Source: an uncultured Sphingomonadaceae bacterium | GTDB taxonomy: Bacteria > Pseudomonadota > Alphaproteobacteria > Sphingomonadales > Sphingomonadaceae | Direction: 5' to 3' | Assembly (NCBI GenBank): GCA_947501325.1 | Contig: CANMVC010000004.1 | Coordinates: 1 to 64,000, forward strand | DNA length: 64,000 bases | Part shown: positions 8,295 to 17,702 of the stretch, one piece after another | How positions within the stretch are numbered: position 1 is the first letter of the stretch | Layout: each line of letters opens with the position of its first letter | Notes under the pieces: generated by a model | What the model saw: only the letters and a program-made list of their open reading frames with translations | What the model was told of the DNA's origin: nothing | Database searches by the model: none | Translations under genes and position numbers: made by a program

Positions 8295-9508
8295 TACAGC
8301 TCCATTCCGATGGCACGCAGCGCGTCAGGCGCTTTTTTCTTCACAGGAAAGAAACCCTTGGTCGCGAGCGGCCAGATCGCGGCGTCATAGTCGCGCACCA
8401 CCCATCGGGTGTTGTTACCCCTGATCTCCTTCCCAATCGAATCTTTTAGCGCGCCGACCGGCAGCCAGGACGACAAGAGCCGCTCGATCTTGGCATTGGC
8501 CAAAACAGCGCTCAATTTTTCACCCTTGTTCCATATGACAGAATCACAAATAAAATGCTCCGCCGCGCGCGCCACTGCGTCCGCCACAGCTCCGTTTGAA
8601 AAGGCGCGAACCTTTTCCGAAACACCTTTGGGGCTCTTTCCATCTGGACCGCTCACGCCGATGATCAAAGATGGTTTCTGAGGCAAGTTAAGGCTTTCGG
8701 GATGGCAATCTTCTTCATGTACCAAAAGCGCAAAGGCCGCGGCAGCCGGCGGAGCTGGAGGTATCTTGAACGGCCGCAATTTGTAAGTTTTATCTTCTTC
8801 CAGCGGAGTCGTTTCTGCGGCCAAACCTATGGGCGTGAAGCGACCATCGGTAAATTGCGCTATATTCTCTTTGGTCGCGAGATACGTTTTGCCCTTCGTA
8901 TGCAATCCCCCGACCCAGCGCCATGACAGGGTATTAGAAGCCGCGTCTCCGTCCAGCAGGTGCTGGAGAAAGAAGTCAGCGCCTAATTCCCAAGGCAGCT
9001 TCAACGTGAATATCCAGATGCTCGCAAACCACATCCGTGCATGGTTATGAAGATAGCCGGTCTCAACAAGCTCCTTCGCCCAATGGTCAAAAGCATCAAT
9101 GCCGGTCCGGCCTTCGGTCGCCTGTTCATAGGTTTTGCGGACACTGCCCTGTGATTTGAGCTGTTTGAATTTGGCGTCCCTGCTCGCAACATAGTCGGCC
9201 CAAACCTCGGGCCGCTGTTCCAACCAGCCTTTGAAATAGCCGCGCCAGAGCACTTCCGCGATATATTTGTCCGCGCCTTGCGCGCCATGGGCCTTAATCG
9301 CCGCCGCAATCAATTCCTGTTCGGTGAGCAGCTTGTGCCGGATATAGGGCGATAGTCTGGAGACATTATCACGCCACTTATCCCGTTCAATATCCGCATC
9401 CGGACCATAGTCAAAATTGCGTTTATGCGCATAATTATGTCCCATATTGACGGTGAAATCGGCGAGGCGCGATAACGCGGCGGCTCTTGTGGGTGCGGGA
9501 TGTGTCAT
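8294..9508 (-). CDS. cryptochrome/photolyase-type FAD-binding domain protein
   Basis: A 404-residue protein carrying the C-terminal FAD-binding half of the cryptochrome/photolyase family: LWRGYFKGWLE, then HNHARMWFASIW and DGDAASNTLSWRWVGG (about 150-225), the signatures around the flavin pocket. The usual N-terminal antenna-binding Rossmann domain is absent from the start. Instead an extra C-terminal region of about 150 residues follows the FAD domain. It is therefore a short-form relative whose photorepair activity is not assured. A DNA glycosylase gene precedes it and a small HTH gene overlaps its end, fitting a DNA-repair or light-response unit. Confidence 0.8.
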   Translation of the reverse strand: MTHPAPTRAAALSRLADFTVNMGHNYAHKRNFDYGPDADIERDKWRDNVSRLSPYIRHKLLTEQELIAAAIKAHGAQGADKYIAEVLWRGYFKGWLEQRPEVWADYVASRDAKFKQLKSQGSVRKTYEQATEGRTGIDAFDHWAKELVETGYLHNHARMWFASIWIFTLKLPWELGADFFLQHLLDGDAASNTLSWRWVGGLHTKGKTYLATKENIAQFTDGRFTPIGLAAETTPLEEDKTYKLRPFKIPPAPPAAAAFALLVHEEDCHPESLNLPQKPSLIIGVSGPDGKSPKGVSEKVRAFSNGAVADAVARAAEHFICDSVIWNKGEKLSAVLANAKIERLLSSWLPVGALKDSIGKEIRGNNTRWVVRDYDAAIWPLATKGFFPVKKKAPDALRAIGMEL

Positions 9509-9580
9509 GGCGGCCCTATCGCAGCAATGAACAGCCTTGCCAACTCCGCAGTTCTGCCAAGTTCACCAACACCATGATCG

Positions 9581-10156
9581 TCAAGCCTGCCAGCAATCCG
9601 CCATATGATCGTCGACCATCCCGATAGCCTGCATATAAGCGTAGATTATCGTGCTGCCGACAAAGCTCATTCCGCGCTTTTTCAGGTCTTTGGAGATCGC
9701 ATCGCTCATCGGTGAGGTGGCCAGCATTTCAGTACTGTCAGTCGGCCGATTCACGATCGGCTCTCCGTCAACATGCGCCCAAAGCCAGGCATCGAAGCTG
9801 CCAAATTCCTTTTGCATCTCCAAAAAGACCAGAGCGTTTTTGCGAGTAGAATATATTTTCAGTTTGTTCCTGATGATCCCCTCATCGGTTCGCAAGGCTT
9901 CCAGCTCATCATCGGTCATGGCTGCAACGCGCGCGATATCAAAGCCGTGAAAAGCCCGGCCATAACCGTCGCGCTTGCGGAGCACCGTCTCCCAGCTCAA
10001 ACCGGCCTGCGCGCCTTCCAATATCAGATTTTCGAACAGTTTCTGATCATCATGCTCGGGAACGCCCCATTCCTCATCATGATATCGCCCGTAAAATTCT
10101 TTCCCTGCTTGTCCGCCAAAACAGCGAAGTTTTCCGTCTGTGCCGATGACTGTCAT
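9581..10156 (-). CDS. tag: DNA-3-methyladenine glycosylase I
   Basis: A 191-residue HhH-superfamily base-excision enzyme that removes 3-methyladenine from alkylated DNA. The zinc ligands expected from E. coli Tag are all present: Cys12 (LRCFGG), His26 (YHDEEWG), and His184 and Cys188 (DDHMADC). The base-pocket segment ILEGAQAGLSWETVLRKR is intact, and the length is typical. It lies 72 bases upstream of the photolyase-like gene on the same strand, so the two may be cotranscribed. Confidence 0.93.
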   Translation of the reverse strand: MTVIGTDGKLRCFGGQAGKEFYGRYHDEEWGVPEHDDQKLFENLILEGAQAGLSWETVLRKRDGYGRAFHGFDIARVAAMTDDELEALRTDEGIIRNKLKIYSTRKNALVFLEMQKEFGSFDAWLWAHVDGEPIVNRPTDSTEMLATSPMSDAISKDLKKRGMSFVGSTIIYAYMQAIGMVDDHMADCWQA

Positions 10157-10206
10157 CGGCAGACCTTAAAACCAAGCTGCTGTTTTGGATAGCCCGAACG
10201 GTAAAC

Positions 10207-11526
10207 CTATTCGGCAGGTTGAATATCGGGTCCCGCCTTGTCCGCATCCGGCCACCAGCCGATTTTCACTTTCAGCCAGTTAATCGCGCGCGGTATGGGT
10301 GCGTTGCGGTCCATCCACTCAGCATATTCCTTATAGGCAGGATCGCTGAGCAGGTGCTTTTCTTCGGTTTTTGCGCGCCAATAATAGATGCCGCTGACGG
10401 CAGCGATAATGACAGTGTTGCGCACCATATCGGTAAAGCTGTTCGATGTGACCAGAAAGGGCATGGTCGCCAGCCACCAATAGAGGTTTTTGGCCACATA
10501 TGCCGGATGTTTCGTAAACCGGTAAGGTCCATTAGTCAGGATACCGCGATGGGTAAGATTGGAAAAACGCAAGCCAAAAGCAACCGTCGCCCAAGCATAG
10601 ATGGCTGTCAGAATGACCAACATCCCGCCCCATATCGTCAAGAGGGTATCGTGGCCCTCCAGCCAAAAGGCCCAATCGGCGGTGTTGACATGATAGTTGA
10701 GCGGGCCATCCATCAGAATGAATGGCGGATAGCAAATCAGCGCCGCGACCCAGCCGGCGAGATAAGGATTGGCGGTGCGGATATGGGCGTCCAGCGGCTT
10801 CATCGTAAGCAAATAGCCAACAGTGGCAAATTGCACATCAACCACGAACATCGCGATAATCAACCAGTGGGCTATAGCCACAGGATTGTTCATGACTTGC
10901 GCGATATCCAGACGCACAATGTCGCCAAATCCGCCAGGCACAATGGAAATCATGAATGCGAGGAAAAAACCCTTTACCGCCCAGGCACGCAGATGATGAT
11001 AAATCTGCTCACGATCATATTCCCCGCGGGCGCCCATCAGGAACTGTCCAAAATGCCACGCTCCATCCCGCGGTTCAACAAAGCGCCGGTCCATCCACAT
11101 CACATAGGGGATCGACAAGCCCAGTACGAAAGGCGCAGCGGCCTCCATCATATCCATCGAAAACTGATACTGGCCGGTCCAGTACCAGCGCCCGACGCAA
11201 TAGATCAGCGCGATGATGGCCCATGTCGCCCATAGGCCTGCTAGCTTGGCCACACTGACATCGAAAGTTTGCCTCAACGGTTTGGGATTTTTCCAGTCAA
11301 TTCCGGTAGATGTCCGCAAATGCACCTTCTCATAGAGCAGAGACCAGACGACCATTGGAACGCCACAGGCCGCACAAGCGACCAGGGCAGAATAAGGCCC
11401 ATCCATGCCATATTGCCGCGCGATCAGAATCCAGGACAGCAAGCCAATCAGGCCAGCAATGCCAACGCCGCCCGACACCGCCGATGGCGGACGCGGGTCA
11501 CTGGCATCTGGTTTTGTTGCAAACAT
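10207..11526 (-). CDS. membrane methyltransferase of the isoprenylcysteine carboxyl methyltransferase/PEMT type
   Basis: A 439-residue polytopic protein with about nine hydrophobic segments. The C-terminal part carries the signature of this methyltransferase superfamily: TNGPYRFTKHPAYVAKNLYW (about 350-370) and RAKTEEKHLLSDPAYKEYAEW (about 395-415), where the HPAY and E-E-L residues form the SAM-contacting site. The long N-terminal membrane region is unusual. The methyl acceptor, lipid or small molecule, is unknown. It is divergent from the sugar dehydrogenase gene at 11680. Confidence 0.7.
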   Translation of the reverse strand: MFATKPDASDPRPPSAVSGGVGIAGLIGLLSWILIARQYGMDGPYSALVACAACGVPMVVWSLLYEKVHLRTSTGIDWKNPKPLRQTFDVSVAKLAGLWATWAIIALIYCVGRWYWTGQYQFSMDMMEAAAPFVLGLSIPYVMWMDRRFVEPRDGAWHFGQFLMGARGEYDREQIYHHLRAWAVKGFFLAFMISIVPGGFGDIVRLDIAQVMNNPVAIAHWLIIAMFVVDVQFATVGYLLTMKPLDAHIRTANPYLAGWVAALICYPPFILMDGPLNYHVNTADWAFWLEGHDTLLTIWGGMLVILTAIYAWATVAFGLRFSNLTHRGILTNGPYRFTKHPAYVAKNLYWWLATMPFLVTSNSFTDMVRNTVIIAAVSGIYYWRAKTEEKHLLSDPAYKEYAEWMDRNAPIPRAINWLKVKIGWWPDADKAGPDIQPAE

Positions 11527-11679
11527 ATTCCAGGGCTTTAACCAGAAATAGTAAGTAACCGGTGAACATCCGTTTTCGACGCGAATGCTCTATGATTTGC
11601 CAGTATAATCGGTTATATTTTCGCACAACACTATCAGCAACTTACTGGATCATATTATAAAATGGCTATGGGAACGAAT

Positions 11680-12843
11680 ATGAGAAATCTTACAATTACC
11701 ACTGCATTATCGATCATTCTCATTGCTTGCAGCAACGGCGGCGATGCGCAGGCCTCAAAAAGTGGCGAAGAAGCGCAGGCGGCTGATATATCTCCGGTGG
11801 ATCGCATAGCTTTTGAAAAGACCGAGATCACAACGTTTGACGAACCATGGGCTATGACATTTCTTCCCGATGGCCGAATGCTGGTTACTGAGAAAAAAGG
11901 CAAATTGCTGCTGGTCGATCAACAGGGGTCAAAAACCGAAATCGGGAATGTGCCAACGGTCGATTATGGCGGTCAGGGTGGGTTTGGCGATATTGTCTTG
12001 GCCCCGGATTTTGCGACCAGCAACAGAGTCTATCTCAGCTGGATTGAAGAGGGCGCCGATGACACCCGCGGAGCGGTGGTAGCCCACGCGACCCTCGATG
12101 TAACCGCTGACCAGCCCACTCTGCAGGATTTAAAAACGGTTTGGACCCAAAGCCCGAAAGTAACCGGAAAAGGCCATTATTCTCATCGGATCGTATTTTC
12201 TCCTGATGGCAAATATATGTTTATCGGCTCAGGGGAGCGGCAGAAATTTGATCCGGCGCAGGATATGACTGGCAACCTCGGCAAGATTGTCCGTTTGTTC
12301 CCTGATGGGACGGTCCCGAAAGACAATCCGTTTGTAGATGAAGAAGGGGCACTTCCTGAAATTTGGTCGCTGGGACACCGCAATATTCTTGGCATGGCCT
12401 TTGACGACGAAGGCAAGCTGTGGAACCAGGAAATGGGACCAAAAGACGGCGACGAATTAAATCTCGTTCAACGCAGCGCGAATTACGGCTATCCGATTGT
12501 ATCGGAGGGCGATCATTATGACGGGAGAAAAATCCCTAACCATGACACGCGACCTGAATTTGCTGCGCCGAAAGTGGCCTGGGTGCCAACCATCGCGCCA
12601 TCGGGTCTGATTTTCTATTCCGGCGATCTTTTCCCGGCTTGGAAGGGCAGTGCCTTTATCGGCGGCCTAGCCAGTGAAGCAATCATTCGCGTGTCCTTTG
12701 ACGGCGAGGAAGCCAAAGAAGCCGAAAGATTGGCCATGGACGCCCGAATCCGTGAAATCGAACAGGGTCCAGAAGGCGCGCTTTGGGTGTTGGAAGATGG
12801 TGAAGGTGCCAAGCTTTTGAAACTAACACCTGCCAGCCGCTAA
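11680..12843 (+). CDS. PQQ-dependent sugar dehydrogenase-type lipoprotein
   Basis: A glucose/sorbosone-dehydrogenase-type beta-propeller. ATG 11680, preceded by GGGAACG, gives a better signal peptide than ATG 11662. The N-terminus is short and basic, then hydrophobic, with a lipobox ending at Cys (SIILIACS). Propeller signatures follow: PWAMTFLPDGRMLVTEK, GGQGGFGDIVL, SHRIVFSPDGKYMF, WSLGHRN and QEMGPKDGDELN, which include His, Arg, Gly and Asp positions of the PQQ/Ca site. It probably oxidises an aldose in the periplasm using PQQ. No PQQ synthesis genes are present here. It stands alone. Confidence 0.85.
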   Translation: MRNLTITTALSIILIACSNGGDAQASKSGEEAQAADISPVDRIAFEKTEITTFDEPWAMTFLPDGRMLVTEKKGKLLLVDQQGSKTEIGNVPTVDYGGQGGFGDIVLAPDFATSNRVYLSWIEEGADDTRGAVVAHATLDVTADQPTLQDLKTVWTQSPKVTGKGHYSHRIVFSPDGKYMFIGSGERQKFDPAQDMTGNLGKIVRLFPDGTVPKDNPFVDEEGALPEIWSLGHRNILGMAFDDEGKLWNQEMGPKDGDELNLVQRSANYGYPIVSEGDHYDGRKIPNHDTRPEFAAPKVAWVPTIAPSGLIFYSGDLFPAWKGSAFIGGLASEAIIRVSFDGEEAKEAERLAMDARIREIEQGPEGALWVLEDGEGAKLLKLTPASR

Positions 12844-12871
12844 ATATATTGTCCGATCAGCCCATTAGCAA

Positions 12872-13603
12872 CTACCGGCAAATACGATAGCCCATCGCGC
12901 CGCGTGCGGCCTGATCGAGATGAAAGTGATCGGCATGCGCCGCATTATAATCCGGCGACAGAACGCTGGAGAAAAGATCGCATGATCCATCGTGGACAGC
13001 CCTGAGAAATCCCGCTTTCCGGTCATTGCTATTCCAATGGCCGCTCAAGGAAATCACCGTGCCATCGGCCAGAGTGAATGCTGCAATATCAATGGCATTG
13101 CCAGTGGCATGCTCGCTCCAGTTATCGCCGCCAGCGATTCTGCGGCAGCTATAGGAACCCAAATGCCGGATACTAACCACGGGCTGGCCAAAGGCGGCCC
13201 GAGCGGCGGGTTGCACCACCTGATCCTCCCATATGGTCAATCCAGCCGCCACCGGACAAGACGGCGCAAGCGTCTCGGGAACGAAACCGATCTGGCCCGG
13301 TTGAGGTTTCAACAAACGAACATTGTCGTCGCGAAAACATTGATCGGATCCGACCGGCGGCAATGGTATGTAAACAACGCCCGCTTGGTCCAATAACATC
13401 TGACAACGGTCAAAGTCGGCATCGAGACTGGCCAGCTTTCTGCCAGTAAACATTCCGATCGGTTGATCTAGCCTCAGCTCTGTCCAAGGCAGATCCTGTG
13501 GTCGCTGCCGCAAATAAGACAATAGAAGCAGCGCCATAAGCGCTAAAGCCGTTAACAGTACCAGCAGTTTGACCAATCGCCTGACTCGTCGCAATAGCGC
13601 CAT
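12872..13603 (-). CDS. extensin-like C-terminal domain protein
   Basis: A 243-residue protein with an N-terminal membrane anchor (LLVLLTALALMALLLLSYL, about 13-31), then the extensin-family domain found in many alphaproteobacteria. It contains six cysteines and the pair SEHATGNAIDI and HADHFHLD (near the end). That H-x6-D ... H-x-H layout matches zinc-dependent LAS-type peptidoglycan peptidases, so a cell-wall hydrolytic role in the periplasm is a reasonable inference but unproven for the family. It lies just downstream of the DUF1499 gene on the same strand. Confidence 0.8.
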   Translation of the reverse strand: MALLRRVRRLVKLLVLLTALALMALLLLSYLRQRPQDLPWTELRLDQPIGMFTGRKLASLDADFDRCQMLLDQAGVVYIPLPPVGSDQCFRDDNVRLLKPQPGQIGFVPETLAPSCPVAAGLTIWEDQVVQPAARAAFGQPVVSIRHLGSYSCRRIAGGDNWSEHATGNAIDIAAFTLADGTVISLSGHWNSNDRKAGFLRAVHDGSCDLFSSVLSPDYNAAHADHFHLDQAARGAMGYRICR

Positions 13604-13627
13604 CAGCCAGTGAACCTCACCAGAAGC

Positions 13628-14491
13628 TTATTGCGAGGCGGCGGTCGTTGTTCCCGACAGATCGCTCAAAAACTGACGCACACGCTTGGCGTTCGCACCA
13701 AGATCATGGACACCAACGCGTGACACCGAGCGCATGTCAATAATGCTCGACGCGCCATTTTCAGCCGCCCGCGCGCGGATCACAACATCATCCTTGAAAC
13801 GGAATAGCGAAATCGTATCTGTTGCCTCGAGATGACCGGAAGCTGGTTCGACACTGACAATTTCCCAGCCGCGATCTTCAGCCAGCCGTTTGGCTTTTTC
13901 GATCACTTCTGCAACCGGACGATCAATGCGCACCGACCGAATATCGGGATAAGCATCCTGATGGACCGTCGCCCAACGCTGGCGTGGGTTCATGCCACGC
14001 ATTTCGCTGTCATCAGCACCCGGAATATTATCCCAATTATCAGCGCGTAAGGGCAAAGCCGAAAATTGCGGCGGATCAGCCAGATCGGTGGTGATATCAT
14101 GGATCGCGGGCAACGAGGCTGCGGTCATGATATAGCTCAGCAGATAACCAATAAAGCCTAGGGACACGATGGTCCCGAGGCCAAGCAACGGCCAACGTGT
14201 CTTGCGCGATTTCCGGCGATCCAAGATGTAGCCGACAATAGCGATTACCAGCGCCAAAACCGCAGCAAGTCCAGTCCATGGCAGAGCAGCCAGGCCAGCC
14301 TTCCAATCCCACAAACCAATGCCGGAACCGAACGCGATGCCGAAAAAAGCAATCACCGCTCCAACCGCGAGAACAAAAACGATCCAGCCTTTGGGGTCCT
14401 TACGCAAGCCCGCCAATTTTCCGGTTACAGTTTCGGTTGCACTGGTCGCAGTCTGATCCTTGTGCGATTGCTGGTCCTGATTACTGTTCAC
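13628..14491 (-). CDS. DUF1499 family membrane protein
   Basis: The best start is GTG 14491, which sits nine bases after AAAGGGGAG and gives about 287 residues; ATG 14539 upstream has no clear ribosome site. Three hydrophobic segments (about residues 35-60, 70-90, 105-130) are followed by a soluble DUF1499 domain (ADPPQFSALPL ... MRSVSRVGVHDLG). The family is common in proteobacteria and its function is not known to me. It is the first gene of a likely pair with the extensin-like gene. Confidence 0.8.
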   Translation of the reverse strand: MNSNQDQQSHKDQTATSATETVTGKLAGLRKDPKGWIVFVLAVGAVIAFFGIAFGSGIGLWDWKAGLAALPWTGLAAVLALVIAIVGYILDRRKSRKTRWPLLGLGTIVSLGFIGYLLSYIMTAASLPAIHDITTDLADPPQFSALPLRADNWDNIPGADDSEMRGMNPRQRWATVHQDAYPDIRSVRIDRPVAEVIEKAKRLAEDRGWEIVSVEPASGHLEATDTISLFRFKDDVVIRARAAENGASSIIDMRSVSRVGVHDLGANAKRVRQFLSDLSGTTTAASQ

Positions 14492-14656
14492 GCGCTTAAC
14501 TCCCCTTTGATAAATGGCTTTTAGACGTGCCGGCGCCATAGTGCAATCAACACTGCGCGACAGGATTCGTTCCTGTCATAGTGTTGCTCGACACCATCGC
14601 TCAATCACGTTAAACGCGCCGCTCCTAAAGCCTCTTGAGAGAATTGGACCCTTGCT

Positions 14657-15181
14657 TTGACGACCATCATGCCCCTGGCCGAAATTGATCCTGCGCTGGT
14701 CGAAGACCTGCTGGATGCTGCATTCGGGAAACAGCGTAACCAGCGCACTGCCTATAAAGTCCGTGAAGGCATGGAAATGCTGGAGGGCTTGAGCGTTGCC
14801 GCAGTAAATATGGCGGCGAATGAATTGCTCGGATCTTTACAATGCTGGCCGGTGGCGCTCACCGACGAAACAGGCAAAATGCATCCGATGATCATGGTCG
14901 GGCCAGTTGCCGTTTACCCCGATTGTCAGGGCGAAGGCATCGGGCAGGCGCTGATGAAGGGACTGCTCAAAGAATTACAGCAGGACGAGAGCTTGCCCCT
15001 CGTGATGATCGGCGACCCCGCCTATTATGACCGCTTTTTCGGTTTCTCACCTGAGCGGACGGGCGGATGGAGCCTGCCGGGGCCTTGGGAACCGGAGCGA
15101 CTGCTGGTACGCGCACCAAAAGATGCGCCGTTACCTGCCAAGGGCAAGCTCGGACCATGGAAAAAACCGGATCTCGATTGA
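14657..15181 (+). CDS. GNAT family N-acetyltransferase
   Basis: A 174-residue acetyltransferase of the YhbS-like GNAT group. The acetyl-CoA pyrophosphate loop is VYPDCQGEGIGQALMKGLL (about residues 92-110, with Q-G-x-G-I-G), and PAYYDRFFGFSPE follows, typical of these proteins. The start is uncertain: TTG 14657 or ATG 14669, neither with a good ribosome site. It lies 77 bases before the DUF1285 gene and may lead that operon. The acceptor substrate is unknown. Confidence 0.82.
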   Translation: MTTIMPLAEIDPALVEDLLDAAFGKQRNQRTAYKVREGMEMLEGLSVAAVNMAANELLGSLQCWPVALTDETGKMHPMIMVGPVAVYPDCQGEGIGQALMKGLLKELQQDESLPLVMIGDPAYYDRFFGFSPERTGGWSLPGPWEPERLLVRAPKDAPLPAKGKLGPWKKPDLD

Positions 15182-15258
15182 ACAAAAACTAGCGGCAAGA
15201 ATATTTTGCCCGCAAGCCAGCACTTTACACTGGGCGCCACCCGCAATAGGCAAATATT

Positions 15259-15837
15259 ATGCCTTACACACCACCACCTGAACTGGCCTCCCTTTCTCTC
15301 TCGGAAATTGCAGAGCTTGCAGAAGCGCAAAAATTGCCGCCTGTAGATCAATGGGAACCGCAAGAAACCGGCGACAGTGAAATGCGCATTGCCGCTGACG
15401 GGACATGGTTTCATCAAGGCTCACCGATAAATCGCCCCGCCATGGTGCGTGCGTTTTCCACTTTGCTTCGGCACGAAAAAGACAATAGCTACGCTCTGGT
15501 CACGCCTTATCAGAAGCTCCATATTCAAGTCGAAGACGCGCCGTTTGTTGCGGTCGAGATGGAAAGCGAGGGCGAAGGACAGGATCGCAAGCTCGCTTTT
15601 CGATTAAATACCGATCATCTGGTTGTCGCAGACGACTGGCACAAGCTTAGTTTTCCAAAAGCAGAGCCCAAACAGCAACAGGATGGGCGCCCCTATCTCC
15701 ACGTTCGCGGCGGGCTGGAAGCGGTATTGGCGCGGCCGGTTTATTATGAGCTGGCGGAGCATGCGCTCGCCGATGATCTCGATCCCTTTGGTCTATGGAG
15801 TCACGGTGCCTTTTTCCCGATTGATAAGCCGGAATGA
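15259..15837 (+). CDS. DUF1285 domain protein
   Basis: A 192-residue soluble protein of the DUF1285 family, with GTWFHQGSPINRPAMVRAFS (about 48-67) and a C-terminal DDLDPFGLWSHGAFFPI end. The family usually lies directly before a NUDIX hydrolase and the CCA-adding enzyme in alphaproteobacteria, as here. The stop overlaps the next ATG by four bases (ATGA). The biochemical role is unknown. Confidence 0.88.
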   Translation: MPYTPPPELASLSLSEIAELAEAQKLPPVDQWEPQETGDSEMRIAADGTWFHQGSPINRPAMVRAFSTLLRHEKDNSYALVTPYQKLHIQVEDAPFVAVEMESEGEGQDRKLAFRLNTDHLVVADDWHKLSFPKAEPKQQQDGRPYLHVRGGLEAVLARPVYYELAEHALADDLDPFGLWSHGAFFPIDKPE

Positions 15838-16445
15838 CAAGCACGCTTGATCTGAGAACAAAATTGGCGCGAGCGCTGGAGAGCGGCCATGCCAATGATC
15901 TGGATCATGCATTGTCCGACGAACGTAATTTCATCAAAGACCTCAATAGCCTGCGCAGCGCGGCGGTTTTAATCGCGATAACCGATCGACCAGATCCTGG
16001 CGTCATCCTGGTCCAGCGCCCCGACTATATGCGCAGCCATCCCGGACAAGTCGCCTTTCCCGGCGGCAAGATTGATCCGGACGACAAGGATGCAATTCAC
16101 GCGGCGCTTCGGGAAGCGGAAGAGGAAGTCAGCCTTGATCCCGGCCTGGTTGACATAATCGGTCCGACCGACCGCTACCATTCCGGCAGCGGTTTCAACA
16201 TCCAACCGATCGTGGGCGTGATCCCGCCCGACCTGCCGCTAGTGCCTTGCCCGGAAGAGGTGGACGACTGGTTTGAAGCGCCGCTCGACTTTGTGCTCGA
16301 TCCGAAAAACCAATCGGCTCATGTCGGCGAATGGCGCGGTGCCAAGCGTGAATATTACCAGATTAACTGGGAGAATCGGCGTATCTGGGGCATTACAGCG
16401 GGCATATTGGTCAATTTGTCGAAACGGCTGGATTGGTTGTCATGA
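15834..16445 (+). CDS. NUDIX hydrolase, CoA pyrophosphatase type
   Basis: A 203-residue NUDIX protein. The Nudix box is at about 77-99: GGKID, then the REAEEEV core with the metal-binding glutamates intact. The preceding RSHPGQVAFPGG segment is the signature of the CoA pyrophosphatase (NudL/YeaB) group, which hydrolyses CoA or acyl-CoA to phosphopantetheine and 3',5'-ADP. It overlaps the genes on both sides by four bases, so the three are translationally coupled. Confidence 0.88.
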   Translation: MTSTLDLRTKLARALESGHANDLDHALSDERNFIKDLNSLRSAAVLIAITDRPDPGVILVQRPDYMRSHPGQVAFPGGKIDPDDKDAIHAALREAEEEVSLDPGLVDIIGPTDRYHSGSGFNIQPIVGVIPPDLPLVPCPEEVDDWFEAPLDFVLDPKNQSAHVGEWRGAKREYYQINWENRRIWGITAGILVNLSKRLDWLS

Positions 16446-17656
16446 AATTACCGGAAGCGCCCTGGCATCAGCGACCATCTTTGAAAAACCTGATCGCTGT
16501 GCTGGATGGCAGCCATGGCGCTACCCGCTTTGTGGGCGGCGCGGTACGCGATACACTGCTCGGGTTGCCAGTGAAGGATATTGATGTCGCCACAATTTTG
16601 ACCCCCGATGCGGTTATGGCCCGGCTGAAAGATGCCGGCATCAAAGCTATTCCCACTGGCATTGAGCATGGCACGGTCACCGCCGTCACCGCAGATGGTC
16701 CTGTTGAAATTACCACGCTGCGCCGAGATGTCTCAACAGACGGACGACGCGCGACGGTGGCGTTTAGCGACGACTGGAAAGAGGATGCAGCGCGCCGGGA
16801 TTTCACCATCAACGCGCTCTTTGCTGATCCCGATACGCTGGAAGTTTTCGACTATTTCGATGGGCTGATCGATTTGGAGAAACGCCATGTCCGCTTCATC
16901 GGATCTGCCGAGCAGCGGATTGCCGAAGACCATTTGCGGATCATGCGCTATTTCCGTTTTCTGGCCCGGTTCGGCCAACATGCCGTCGATCAAGCGACCT
17001 TTGATGCCTGCCGCAAAGCGTCTCGAGAGCTTGGCAAGCTATCCAGAGAACGGATAGCGGATGAGTTGATGAAATTGCTCGACGCGGCTGACCCCGTTTA
17101 TGCCGTGCAGGAGATGATCCAAGCAGATGTCTTTGCCAATATTGTCGCTGAAATTGATCCCCATGCGGGAGAGATATTGGCTACACTTATTATAAGCGAA
17201 GAAACGCACGATATCGCGCCCGATGCGATACGGCGTCTGGTCGGTCTGCTGCCCAAAGATGCAGACAAGGCTGATGCCATTGCCAAAAGCCTGCGAATGT
17301 CGAACAAAATTCGCAAGGCGATCCGGCACCGTATTCCCGCATCTGGGCTCCAGGCCGCCGCTCCAACGCCGGAGACCGTTCGTGCCCGGGCCTATCACAC
17401 CTCCATCGCAGCCGCACGCGACCAGGCGCTGCTATTTGGCGCGGACGATGATGTTGCAGGGATGTTGGCCAAACTCAAAGACTGGACGCCCCCTGCGCTC
17501 CCGATAACCGGCGGCGACTTGATCGCCATCGGCCTGAAACCGGGGCGGATTGTCGCGGAAAGCCTGAAGGCTGTCGAAGCCGCCTGGATTGCCGAGCAAT
17601 TTCCGGACGAAGACCGGGTGCGCACGCTTGCCCATGATATTATTAAGGGCCTGTAG
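16442..17656 (+). CDS. cca: CCA tRNA nucleotidyltransferase
   Basis: About 404 residues from ATG 16442, which overlaps the upstream TGA (ATGA); an in-frame TTG at 16433 is less likely. Class II nucleotidyltransferase signatures are intact: VGGAVRD (31-37), the catalytic DID (46-48), RRDFTINALF (118-127) and HLRIMRYFRF in the neck domain. It adds or repairs the 3' CCA of tRNAs. It is the last gene of the DUF1285-NUDIX-cca operon. Confidence 0.93.
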   Translation: MKLPEAPWHQRPSLKNLIAVLDGSHGATRFVGGAVRDTLLGLPVKDIDVATILTPDAVMARLKDAGIKAIPTGIEHGTVTAVTADGPVEITTLRRDVSTDGRRATVAFSDDWKEDAARRDFTINALFADPDTLEVFDYFDGLIDLEKRHVRFIGSAEQRIAEDHLRIMRYFRFLARFGQHAVDQATFDACRKASRELGKLSRERIADELMKLLDAADPVYAVQEMIQADVFANIVAEIDPHAGEILATLIISEETHDIAPDAIRRLVGLLPKDADKADAIAKSLRMSNKIRKAIRHRIPASGLQAAAPTPETVRARAYHTSIAAARDQALLFGADDDVAGMLAKLKDWTPPALPITGGDLIAIGLKPGRIVAESLKAVEAAWIAEQFPDEDRVRTLAHDIIKGL

Positions 17657-17702
17657 ATTTTAAGATCTCTGGCCCCAACGTCGATCACAAAAGGATAAAT
17701 AT

